A stretch of DNA of 64,000 bases, from positions 124,001 to 188,000 of the forward strand of contig NZ_MVAG01000122.1 of assembly GCF_002177115.1 (NCBI RefSeq), read 5' to 3'. Under the pieces are notes generated by a model. The model ran no database searches, had not been told where the DNA came from, and saw only the letters and a list, made by a program, of their open reading frames with translations. Shown one piece after another: positions 26,353 through 34,328 of the stretch. How positions within the stretch are numbered: the stretch's first letter is position 1; each line of letters starts with the position of its first letter. The stretch is from Chryseobacterium mucoviscidosis. Its GTDB lineage: Bacteria > Bacteroidota > Bacteroidia > Flavobacteriales > Weeksellaceae. The translations under genes were made by a program, and so were the position numbers.

Positions 26353-26652
26353 TTAATTCGTTTTCTTATTCCATTCTGCTTTTACATCTTCTGCTGCATC
26401 CTTCGTTTTTTCCCATGCATCATTGGCTTTATCTTTAACATCATCCCATGCATCGGCAAAATTATTTTTTACTCTGTCCAGCCAGTCTTCATGTTTTGCT
26501 TCCTCATCATTATTTCTTTTTTCATTAATATAATCTTTGGCTCTGTCTGCCAACTCCTCTACCTTCCATTTTGCATTATCTGCCGCATCCTTTAAAGAGT
26601 TTTTTGTGTTATCTACTGCGTTTTCTGCTTTGTTGTATTCTGAATTGTTCAT
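26353..26652 (-). CDS. YtxH/CsbD-like small stress protein
   Basis: A 99-residue, highly charged helical protein beginning MNNSEYNKAENAVDNTKNSL. It is built of alternating Ala/Lys/Asp/Glu stretches with conserved tryptophans (DWLDRVKNNFADAWDDVKD, AWEKTKDAAED), resembling YtxH, CsbD and LEA-like proteins that accumulate during stress. There is no membrane segment or catalytic motif. An in-frame start 26 codons upstream exists, but the residues between are not protein-like, so the inner ATG at 26652 was chosen. The function is inferred only from composition. A long AT-rich region lies upstream. Confidence 0.7.
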   Translation of the reverse strand: MNNSEYNKAENAVDNTKNSLKDAADNAKWKVEELADRAKDYINEKRNNDEEAKHEDWLDRVKNNFADAWDDVKDKANDAWEKTKDAAEDVKAEWNKKTN

Positions 26653-27337
26653 AATGTGATATTTTGTTTGTGTGATTATGATTAAACAAGAACTATTCCT
26701 AAAATTTTTTCTTATTGTTAAAATTTTCATAAACTTTTATTTGGTGGAGGAAAAGGTTTTAGAATTATTCTATAATATTTACAGTGTATATATTACACCA
26801 GATTTATATCTACTAAAATCATCATTTTAATAGTAAAAATGAAACTTTGAAAAACTTCTCTCATATTATCTATTATGCTCCCATAAATTTTTATTTTTAA
26901 TAATTCAATGATTTGGTGTTCTCTGTTTTTTTGTTATTAAGTTCATAAATAATTAATATTTATATTTTCTATTTTATTACAATTGTTGTATTTTAACACG
27001 TTATATACCCCTGAAACCATCAATGTTTATCTCTGTTTTTCTTCAATAAGCAGTGATAAATTGTGCTTTATTCATTTTTTCGTGATATTTTTTATTGATA
27101 GATAAATTTTTAAAAAAAAGGATAAAATTATAAAAACACTGTTTTACTGTAATTTAAAGCCGATTTTGTATAGAATAAATTCTATGTTTTTGATCATTAA
27201 ACAGTGATTAATAGGTGTATTTATTGCAAATTATTCACTTGTTGGTGTTAAATTGTAGAATTATTAAAAAAAATGAGGTTTTATTAAAAATTATTATATT
27301 TGCATTATCAAACTGATAGCTATTTAATAAACTAGAA
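26653..27337. other. Long AT-rich intergenic region before the repeat-protein gene
   Basis: No gene is visible in this 685-bp stretch. It is very AT-rich. A loosely repeated sequence occurs twice, 151 bp apart: AAGCAGTGATAAATTGTG near 27048-27065 and AAACAGTGATTAATAGGTG near 27199-27217. A perfect -7 box sits at its right end. Nothing else can be assigned. Confidence 0.5.
27295..27302 (+). promoter_or_regulatory. -7 promoter box of the YadA-head repeat protein gene
   Basis: TATATTTG, a perfect TAnnTTTG match, 35 bases before the ATG at 27338. Confidence 0.5.
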
Positions 27338-28720
27338 ATGCAAAAACAGACAAAACTTCAAATACTTATTACAGCTTTACTTTTTTCAGGCTTTACTTTT
27401 ACATCAGCTCAGGTTGGGATAGGTACCTCATCGCCTAATCCTTCGGCTATGCTTGAAATTAATTCCGCTAATAAAGGAGTACTTTTTCCAAGTGTCTCTT
27501 TGGATTCCGAAACCGATAACATTACCATTCCTTCACCTGCCGAAGGATTAATAGTCTGGAACAACGGACAGGCAGGATTGGTAGAAACTGGATTCTTTTA
27601 CTGGAACAATGCAAAATGGAATATGCTTTCCGTAGAAGGAAGTCAGGTAACCCCAGTTGTTCCCGGAGGAGGCGGAACTACTTCAGGCTGGAATGATTCC
27701 GCAACGAACAGCGGAACCAATGCAGGAGCAAATACTGCTCTCGCTTTAGGAACCAATACCTACGATGACCTTATTTTTAAAGTGAATTCTGTAAAAATGG
27801 GAAGACTGGGTGTAGATAATTCCGTAAGTTTAGGACCAATGGCAAACGCCGGACAGAACGGTATTTCAATTGGAACTTCAAGTTCTGCTTTTCAGGGAGT
27901 TTCGATCGGAAATGAAGCTTCTGTAGGTGCAAATGACGGTTTGGCAGTAGGAAACAAAGCAACAGCAGCGGCATTCAAATCAAATGCAATCGGCTATAAT
28001 GCCAAAACCAATAAAAACGAATCCACAGCAATCGGGAATAATTCTTTAGCGGACGGATTTCAGTCTACCGCAATCGGATATAACTCAAAAACAACAGCCA
28101 ACGAATCTTCCGCATTGGGAAACAATTCATTCGCGGCAGGATTTCAATCAGTAGCATTAGGTTACAATGCGAAAACAAATTCCAACAGTGAAACTGCGGT
28201 TGGATTCAATACGGTAACAAACGGACAGAATTCTACAGCAATAGGTTCCGGTGCTTCTGCTACAGGACAAAATTCCACCGCAATCGGTTACAACACGACG
28301 ACAAGCCAGTATAATGCTATATCAATCGGAAACAGCAGCGCAAACGTAGGAATAGGAACAAGTACACCGAATACGACAGCAAGATTAGACGTTAACGGGC
28401 AATATAAGCTTGGAAGCAAAGGAACCGTTAACAAAAACCAGATCAGTTTTGAGGTTTGGCCGGGTGTTTCCGTTAATAATCTTCCTTCAGGAAAATCCAC
28501 GACAATGGATATTGCGATTCCGGCAGCTATGGTTCCGACTTCAACAAGAGCGACGATTGTAGTAACTCCGGCTTCGGATTTTGCAGGTAATGCAACTTTC
28601 TCAATTTCGAATCCGAGAATGACTTCTACTTCAAATATTACCATCAATCTTACGAATATTTCAGGAAATGCAGAAAGTTTATACTCTGCGCATTTCTATG
28701 TAACGATTAATGAATTTTAA
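27338..28720 (+). CDS. Secreted repeat protein with YadA/Hia-head-type beta-roll repeats
   Basis: A 460-residue exported protein. A signal peptide ends TFTSAQ, then VGIGTSSPNPSAMLEINSA and KGVLFPSVSLD, a start common in Bacteroidetes tail-fibre-like surface proteins. Residues about 125-340 are rich in AIGxN and ALGxN units like the left-handed beta-roll head of trimeric autotransporter adhesins; residues 217-328 hold four copies of a 28-residue unit. A second VGIGTSTPN and LDVNGQYKLG follow, then a C-terminal beta-sandwich. No YadA membrane anchor, S74 chaperone or T9SS tail is seen, so the way it reaches or attaches to the surface is unclear. Adhesin or fibre function is inference. Confidence 0.75.
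   Translation: MQKQTKLQILITALLFSGFTFTSAQVGIGTSSPNPSAMLEINSANKGVLFPSVSLDSETDNITIPSPAEGLIVWNNGQAGLVETGFFYWNNAKWNMLSVEGSQVTPVVPGGGGTTSGWNDSATNSGTNAGANTALALGTNTYDDLIFKVNSVKMGRLGVDNSVSLGPMANAGQNGISIGTSSSAFQGVSIGNEASVGANDGLAVGNKATAAAFKSNAIGYNAKTNKNESTAIGNNSLADGFQSTAIGYNSKTTANESSALGNNSFAAGFQSVALGYNAKTNSNSETAVGFNTVTNGQNSTAIGSGASATGQNSTAIGYNTTTSQYNAISIGNSSANVGIGTSTPNTTARLDVNGQYKLGSKGTVNKNQISFEVWPGVSVNNLPSGKSTTMDIAIPAAMVPTSTRATIVVTPASDFAGNATFSISNPRMTSTSNITINLTNISGNAESLYSAHFYVTINEF
27986..28321 (+). repeat. 84-bp in-frame tandem repeat, about four copies
   Basis: GCAATCGG/GCATTAGG-type unit starts recur at 27986, 28070, 28154 and 28238, exactly 84 bp (28 codons) apart. The copies are diverged at third positions but keep the AIGYN, ES-AIGNNS and GFQS protein pattern, and so are maintained as protein repeats. 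Confidence 0.85.
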
Positions 28721-28801
28721 TAGAATTGATAAAATAGTATAATGAGGCACTTCAGGACAGATTAATCAATCTTCAGGAAGTTTAATTTAATGGTTATAAA
28801 G

Positions 28802-28827
28802 AAAGGATCTCGCTTATGAGATCCTTT
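28802..28827. terminator. Bidirectional terminator between repeat protein and nucleoside phosphorylase
   Basis: A 10-bp perfect stem AAAGGATCTC with GAGATCCTTT around a 6-base loop, placed between two convergent genes. Confidence 0.85.
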
Positions 28828-28852
28828 TGATTTATTAATGTTGAATGTATAA

Positions 28853-29707
28853 TTATTTGATGATTCTTTCCAATACCCACTCAATAAGGTTTTTCTCAGA
28901 AGCATGATGATCTGCGGAGAATTCTCCACGTCTTCTGTTGGCAATCACGTTATTTACAGTAATTGCTTTGTGACCTAAAAGTTTGGATAAAGCATAGATC
29001 GCAGAAGTTTCCATTTCGAAATTGGTTACGCCAAGATCATTCAGCTTTTCTAAAAACTGATCGTCCACTGCTTTTAAACGCAGTTGTCTTCCCTGTGGAG
29101 CATAAAAACCAGGGAAAGTAGCGGTGTTTCCGTGATATTTTGCATCCTTGTACAATGCTCCCAATTCTTCCGCCCAGTCTGCAAAATAAAGCATCGGTTT
29201 AATTTTCGGATAAGGGAATTTTTCCATGAAATTTCTTGAAAATTCATTTTCAAACGCATAATCCTGATAAAAATGCATTAAGCCGTCCAAGCCCACAACA
29301 TTTTGTGTAACCAGCATATTGTCTACCTGAACCTCTGGATTCACACTTCCGCAGGTTCCCATTCTGAATAATTGTAAAGCAGAATGCTCCGTTTTAAATT
29401 CTTTATTTTTAAGATCGATATTTACCAGTGCATCAAGCTCGTTCATCACAATGTCAATATTCTCAGTCCCGATTCCGGTAGACATTACAGTGATTCTTTC
29501 GCCTCTTAACGTTCCTGTATGCGTGTAAAATTCTCTTTTATTTTTCTTTACTTCTACTTTATCAAAATATTTTGAAACCTTCGCAACACGATCCGGATCG
29601 CCCACAAGAATAATTTTTTCGGCAATATCTTCCGGTAAAAGGTTCAGGTGATAAACACTTCCGTCTTCGTTCAGAACAAGTTCTGAAGCAGCAAGTTTAT
29701 TCAGCAT
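28853..29707 (-). CDS. Nucleoside phosphorylase (uridine phosphorylase-like)
   Basis: A 284-residue enzyme of the purine/uridine phosphorylase family 1, which splits nucleosides with phosphate. Landmarks are AEKIILVGDPDRVAKVSKYF, the phosphate and ribose loop MSTGIGTENIDIVMNELDAL, FRMGTCGSVNPEV, and FEMETSAIYALSKLLGH, where the Met-Glu pair contacts ribose. The GTCGSVNPEV segment is uridine-phosphorylase-like but the base specificity is not certain. The frame could open 17 codons upstream, at 29758; MLNKLAASELVLNEDG was preferred because the extension looks non-conserved. It converges with the repeat protein gene. Confidence 0.85.
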   Translation of the reverse strand: MLNKLAASELVLNEDGSVYHLNLLPEDIAEKIILVGDPDRVAKVSKYFDKVEVKKNKREFYTHTGTLRGERITVMSTGIGTENIDIVMNELDALVNIDLKNKEFKTEHSALQLFRMGTCGSVNPEVQVDNMLVTQNVVGLDGLMHFYQDYAFENEFSRNFMEKFPYPKIKPMLYFADWAEELGALYKDAKYHGNTATFPGFYAPQGRQLRLKAVDDQFLEKLNDLGVTNFEMETSAIYALSKLLGHKAITVNNVIANRRRGEFSADHHASEKNLIEWVLERIIK

Positions 29708-29941
29708 AAATTCGTTTTTATAGTTTAATACATTGAAATTGTGATTGATTGTTGTCAATCTTTAAAAATCCTCTCCCAAGATCCTCATCATTATTTTCAG
29801 AATGTCAATATTGGAAATTGACTTTTTAGTAATGAATTTGATTTCGGGGTTTAAAATTAATAAAAAATACCCGAACTGAGATGTAAACATTATTTAATTC
29901 AAATTTAAAATTGTGGTAACGTCCGAATTGTGCGCTGTTAA

Positions 29942-29949
29942 TAGATTTG
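29942..29949 (+). promoter_or_regulatory. -7 promoter box of the cytochrome c peroxidase gene
   Basis: TAGATTTG, a perfect TAnnTTTG match, 13 bases before the ATG at 29963. No -33 element at the ideal distance. Confidence 0.5.
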
Positions 29950-29962
29950 CGCAAAAAATTTC

Positions 29963-31789
29963 ATGAGATTTTATCCCTTTGCTGCGATCCTTTTTCTGCT
30001 TGTTCTTTCCGCAATGTCTTTCAATCCGTCAGATAAAGGAACAAAAAGTGAAAATACATTCGTCAACAATGGTTTATCGGATTTCAAAAATAAACTTGAA
30101 AACTTAAAATCGGATGCCAAAAGTTTTTCGGAAGATAAAATTTCCCTTGAAGAACTTCAGCAGTCATTAAAAAATACCAGAAATTCTTTCAAGGAAATCG
30201 AGTTTTACGTTGCGTATCATTATCCTGAATTTACCAAAACCCACCTCAACGCAGCACCGCTTTTTCATATTGAAGCAGCAGGAACTTCCGCTTATACACT
30301 TCCTCCGGAAGGATTACAGGTTTTGGACGAAATGATATTCTCGGATGAAGCACTTGAAAAAAAGGATGACATTAAAACAATTGCAGATTTTTTATACAAC
30401 AGCTACGCGAGTTTTTATTTAAGTACCGTAAAAAACGGCTTAAGCAAAGGAAACAATAAAACATTACCGTTAAGAATCGAGCTGATCAGGATTTACAGTT
30501 TAGGCGTTACAGGTTTCGATACTCCGGGTTCGCTGAATGTTTCCGATGAAACCGTTCATGCTTTTTCAGGGATGCAAAAATATCTTCATGATGATCTTTA
30601 CTTTAAAAATTATAATATTCAGAAAGCCGATACCATTTTAACGAACGGAATTAATTATCTCACAAAAAATACAGATTTTGAAACGTTCGACAGGATTGAG
30701 TTTTATAAGAAATACATTCAGCCTTTATATGAAGAATTCGGAAGCTGGGACGCAAGAAGCGATGATCTGAAAGAATTTTCGGGTTGGAATGTGGGGAATA
30801 AAAACTTTTTCAGCAGCGATTTTCTGGATCCCTATTTTTATACATTATTAAAAAAAGACGAAGATAACGGAGATTTAAGAAAATTAGGAAAAGAAATTTT
30901 TTATGACCAGAATGTGAGTAACAACGGAAAAATGAGTTGTGCAACCTGCCATTTGCCGGAAAATGCGTTCACCGATTTAAAAGCAAAGTCTCCGAGTAAC
31001 GTAGAGGGAAAAACTGTGCTGAGAAATTCTCCGTCTTTGTATAACGCAGTTTTTGCCAAAAGATTTTTCTATGATTTGAGGGCTTTTTACCTTGAACAAC
31101 AGGCAGAACACGTTATTTATAATAAGGATGAATTCAATACAAGCTATGAAAGCATCATTAAAAAATTAAAAACCAAACCTGAATACAGAAAAGCCTTTAA
31201 AGCTGCTTTTAAGAATGGTGAAATCAATAAAGAAAACTTTTCCAAAGCTTTGAGTTCCTACGTAGCTTCATTGTATTCTTACGAAAGTGATTTTGATCGG
31301 TTCATGAGAAACGAAAAAGAAATTTCATCGGATGCGAAGAAAGGATTTAATCTCTTTATGGGAAAAGCAAACTGTGCAACCTGCCATTTTGCACCGAACT
31401 TTTCAGGTTTAGTTCCGCCGTTCTTTAATGAAAACGAATCTGAAGTTTTAGGAATTACGGCAAAACCAATCAGCCAGAAACCTTTGGAATTAGATGCAGA
31501 TCAGGGAAGAATAAACAGTCCTGTGAAAAAGGAAAATTCATGGATCTATGAAAAGTCTTTTAAAACAGTAACGGTAAGAAATGCAGCTCTGACGAAACCT
31601 TATTTTCACAACGGTGCTTTTAATACTCTGGAAGAAGTTATGGATTTTTACAACGAAGGAGGAGGAGAAGGTCTTGGCTTACAGGTGAAAAATCAGACGC
31701 TGGCTTCGGACAAGCTGAATTTAAGTCAAACAGAAATCAAGCAAATCATCGCATTCCTGAATTCTTTAACGGATGTGAGTAGAAAATAA
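29963..31789 (+). CDS. Di-haem cytochrome c peroxidase (MauG/CcpA family) with long N-terminal domain
   Basis: A 608-residue exported protein with two c-type haem motifs, CATCHLPENAF (about residue 328) and CATCHFAPNFSG (about residue 473), giving a CcpA/MauG-type di-haem peroxidase over roughly residues 290-605. The C-terminal TVRNAALTKPYFHNGAFNTL segment is typical of the family. Such enzymes reduce hydrogen peroxide with electrons from cytochrome c in the periplasm. The first 260 residues form a helical domain (SLEELQQSLKNTRNSFKEIE, EAAGTSAYTLPPEGLQ) like the extra N-terminal region found in some Bacteroidetes homologues with imelysin-like character. It stands alone. Confidence 0.88.
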   Translation: MRFYPFAAILFLLVLSAMSFNPSDKGTKSENTFVNNGLSDFKNKLENLKSDAKSFSEDKISLEELQQSLKNTRNSFKEIEFYVAYHYPEFTKTHLNAAPLFHIEAAGTSAYTLPPEGLQVLDEMIFSDEALEKKDDIKTIADFLYNSYASFYLSTVKNGLSKGNNKTLPLRIELIRIYSLGVTGFDTPGSLNVSDETVHAFSGMQKYLHDDLYFKNYNIQKADTILTNGINYLTKNTDFETFDRIEFYKKYIQPLYEEFGSWDARSDDLKEFSGWNVGNKNFFSSDFLDPYFYTLLKKDEDNGDLRKLGKEIFYDQNVSNNGKMSCATCHLPENAFTDLKAKSPSNVEGKTVLRNSPSLYNAVFAKRFFYDLRAFYLEQQAEHVIYNKDEFNTSYESIIKKLKTKPEYRKAFKAAFKNGEINKENFSKALSSYVASLYSYESDFDRFMRNEKEISSDAKKGFNLFMGKANCATCHFAPNFSGLVPPFFNENESEVLGITAKPISQKPLELDADQGRINSPVKKENSWIYEKSFKTVTVRNAALTKPYFHNGAFNTLEEVMDFYNEGGGEGLGLQVKNQTLASDKLNLSQTEIKQIIAFLNSLTDVSRK

Positions 31790-31900
31790 TAACTTATCAG
31801 ACATTTATTACGCAATATTATTAGATATTTAATTATTTTTGGCAAAATTATGGCTTAGATTAATACATATAAAAAGCCAGATAGCTTTAGTTAAAAAAAT

Positions 31901-33964
31901 ATGAATGACACGGATGCTGTTATAAGCGCACTGGAGACTGCCCTAAATATCAAATTTGAAAAATGGGAAAAAGAAGCGAAAATAGAAGGGAAATCTTATT
32001 ATGATGGATGGAACAAATTATATCTTTCAAACATACACTTTGAAAATTTCTCTGCTCTCGAACCTGTTTTTGAAACACTTCGCTACCTGACATTGATAGA
32101 CTGTTCGATTGGCAGTCTACAGGATTTACACCAAATGAAGCTGTGGTGTCTCACACTGAAGAACTGTTCGGTTTCCAATGAAAAAATGTTTGATCCGGAT
32201 CATCAAAAAGTAGAGCCGTCTTTTCTTTATTTTCAAAATTTGAATCTGGAAAACATGGATATTCCGCATCCCGGATTTTTCCTGCCTATTTCCAAGAATT
32301 TGGAATATGTCACATTTACCGACTGTACAGTTGGCAATATATGCGAATTAAATCTTTTCCCTGATTTATATAGCCTGGATATCGATAATACAAATTTCAT
32401 TGAGTCGGCAGATGATATTCAGCACCAGCGAAAACCTGACGGGCATTTTACTTTTTTAAGTTTTGATAACATGAAATTGAAGGACTTCAATTCCTTTATT
32501 TCAATTTCAAAAGGCTTAAGTCATTTAAGTTTGTACGATTGTGAAATAGAGAGTTTAAAAAGTGTCTGTCAATTCACGGATTTGAAAGAGTTATATATAA
32601 GTCCTGATCTAAAAATTAATGATCTCAGCATTCCCGATAATGACTTAATACAATTTGAATTAAAACAATGCATCATTCTCGGAGCAGGATCTTATGACCC
32701 GGATGAAGATTTGATAATACCTGATTTTGATGTAAAACTTCTGTCTTCAATTGCATCATACATCAAAAGTTTGAAAATAAACTCCCATAATCTGATTAAT
32801 ATACCTCATTTAAAGCATTTTACAAGACTAAATGAGTTGGGTTTTGATAAATGTGCCATCAATCTGGAGAATTATTCATCAATTGCCCACCAAATTCAAG
32901 TAATTGATATTGATACTACCAAAATAGAAAATCAGGAAGCTTTCAAGTATTTTACCCACCTGCAAGAAATAAGATTTACAACCGATTATAATGAAAGTGA
33001 AAATTATATAGATATTGAAAAACTTCTGCCACTAAAACACCACATAAAAAAAATTTATATACCAGATAGAGAGACAGTACTAAACGTAGACCAGTTAAAG
33101 CATTTTACTGCACTGGAAGAGCTTTATACTAAGGCAGATTCTTTTGAACTCGCACAGGATATCTTATCTATTGAGTCTCTCAAAGATCTTTCTCTCTATA
33201 TTGCTGAACAGACTCCGGAAATCACGGAAGCCGTAGCCTTAAATTTGCAGCAGTTAAAAAATATCGAGGAATTAAGTGTCAGCGTGCGTGATAACGTAAG
33301 TTTTAAAGGAATTGGTGATTTAAGGTCTTTAAAAACACTTACAATAGATACTGATTTTGATGTTGAAAATTTAATAGCCCTGCCTTCTCTTCAAAAGCTA
33401 TCCATAGAGGGAAGAGTTATCAATAGATTACCCAGATTAGAGCAGATTAAGGTGCTCGATTTGCAAATTGAAGAAGATAGCGAAATAGCGTTACTTAAAA
33501 AATTTCCAAACGTTGAAAAGCTTCAGGTGCGTATTCCGGAAGAACAAAAAATAGATATCTGCGGATTAGAAAAATTAAGAGTGCTAGTCTTCGACTGCAA
33601 TGATTTAAACAGTATAGCCGCTTTTGAAGATCTTCCTGCTCTTGAAGAATTGGATCTCAGCAATTGTGGACTTACCACGATATTTAACTTGGATAAGCTT
33701 ACCAATTTAAAAATGCTAAATCTTGAGGAAAATGCCATTGAAAGTATCGAAGGGTTAGAAAATCTAAAAAATCTGGAACGCCTGAACCTTTATGACAACA
33801 AAATTTCTGATATCAGTCTCGTGAATAAACTCCCTAAGCTTTATCAGGTTAATGTTGCACGTAACGAATTAAATGAAAAAGATGTCGAAAAACAGCTTGA
33901 TAAACCGGAGATCGCAACGTGGTATGGAAGACCTTATACTCCTTTTCGTATAAAAATTGACTAA
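31901..33964 (+). CDS. Large leucine-rich-repeat protein without export signal
   Basis: A 687-residue protein made almost entirely of leucine-rich repeats. The C-terminal half has regular internalin-like units of about 22 residues (FEDLPALEELDLSNCGL, LTNLKMLNLEENAIESIEGL, LKNLERLNLYDNKI), while the N-terminal half is more degenerate. The N-terminus (MNDTDAVISALETALNIKFE) is soluble and shows no signal peptide, so the protein is predicted to be cytoplasmic, unlike most LRR surface proteins of this group. There is no enzymatic domain; a scaffold or protein-binding role is likely but unproven. It uses more A/T-rich codons than its neighbours. A terminator follows beyond a short ORF. Confidence 0.8.
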   Translation: MNDTDAVISALETALNIKFEKWEKEAKIEGKSYYDGWNKLYLSNIHFENFSALEPVFETLRYLTLIDCSIGSLQDLHQMKLWCLTLKNCSVSNEKMFDPDHQKVEPSFLYFQNLNLENMDIPHPGFFLPISKNLEYVTFTDCTVGNICELNLFPDLYSLDIDNTNFIESADDIQHQRKPDGHFTFLSFDNMKLKDFNSFISISKGLSHLSLYDCEIESLKSVCQFTDLKELYISPDLKINDLSIPDNDLIQFELKQCIILGAGSYDPDEDLIIPDFDVKLLSSIASYIKSLKINSHNLINIPHLKHFTRLNELGFDKCAINLENYSSIAHQIQVIDIDTTKIENQEAFKYFTHLQEIRFTTDYNESENYIDIEKLLPLKHHIKKIYIPDRETVLNVDQLKHFTALEELYTKADSFELAQDILSIESLKDLSLYIAEQTPEITEAVALNLQQLKNIEELSVSVRDNVSFKGIGDLRSLKTLTIDTDFDVENLIALPSLQKLSIEGRVINRLPRLEQIKVLDLQIEEDSEIALLKKFPNVEKLQVRIPEEQKIDICGLEKLRVLVFDCNDLNSIAAFEDLPALEELDLSNCGLTTIFNLDKLTNLKMLNLEENAIESIEGLENLKNLERLNLYDNKISDISLVNKLPKLYQVNVARNELNEKDVEKQLDKPEIATWYGRPYTPFRIKID

Positions 33965-33967
33965 AAA

Positions 33968-34102
33968 ATGAAACCAATTATCACATCCCTATATTCTTCA
34001 AAGGATGTAAGTGAAAAAATAATTGATCATTCAAGATTGTATTTAAATTCTTCTTACTGCAAAAAGAAATATCTTACAAGCAGAAAGAAAAATACCAAAT
34101 AG
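33968..34102 (+). CDS. Possible small basic ORF, 44 residues
   Basis: A 44-residue frame starting MKPIITSLYSSKDVSEKIID and ending in a lysine-rich tail with one cysteine. It begins three bases after the LRR stop codon and is followed by a terminator, so it would be in the same transcript. I do not recognise it; it may be a chance frame or a small associated protein. Confidence 0.3.
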   Translation: MKPIITSLYSSKDVSEKIIDHSRLYLNSSYCKKKYLTSRKKNTK

Positions 34103-34130
34103 CAATTATTTTCACGATATTAAGTTTTAG

Positions 34131-34159
34131 ATAGTCTACAGCTATATGTTGTAGACTAT
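34131..34159 (+). terminator. Terminator after the LRR transcript
   Basis: A 10-bp perfect stem ATAGTCTACA with TGTAGACTAT around a 9-base loop, followed by TTTCTTTT. Confidence 0.75.
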
Positions 34160-34293
34160 TTCTTTTCGGATATGTTTTAATGTTTTTTTTAATTTAACAT
34201 AAAATTCATGCAATTAACATTCGGTTTTCCATTAATTAATATTTCTCAATATTTATTTAAAATCCTATTAACAGGGGCTTCACAGCAATCTGA

Positions 34294-34301
34294 TAGTTTT
34301 G
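34294..34301 (+). promoter_or_regulatory. -7 promoter box of the PhoX-like gene
   Basis: TAGTTTTG, a perfect TAnnTTTG match, 27 bases before the chosen ATG at 34329. Because the upstream in-frame start at 34299 would overlap this box, it supports the inner start. Confidence 0.5.
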
Positions 34302-34328
34302 CACTGTCTAATAAATCGAAATTTTAAA

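Noticed and set aside
26341-26595. Plus-strand 84-residue hydrophobic frame opposite the YtxH-like gene
   Set aside because: It is a reverse-strand shadow: hydrophobic residues mirror the charged codons of the real YtxH-like gene, with no own start signal.
27986-28321. Regular 84-bp repeats considered as a CRISPR array
   Set aside because: The repeats are directly adjacent, in frame, without spacers, and encode a consistent 28-residue protein repeat.
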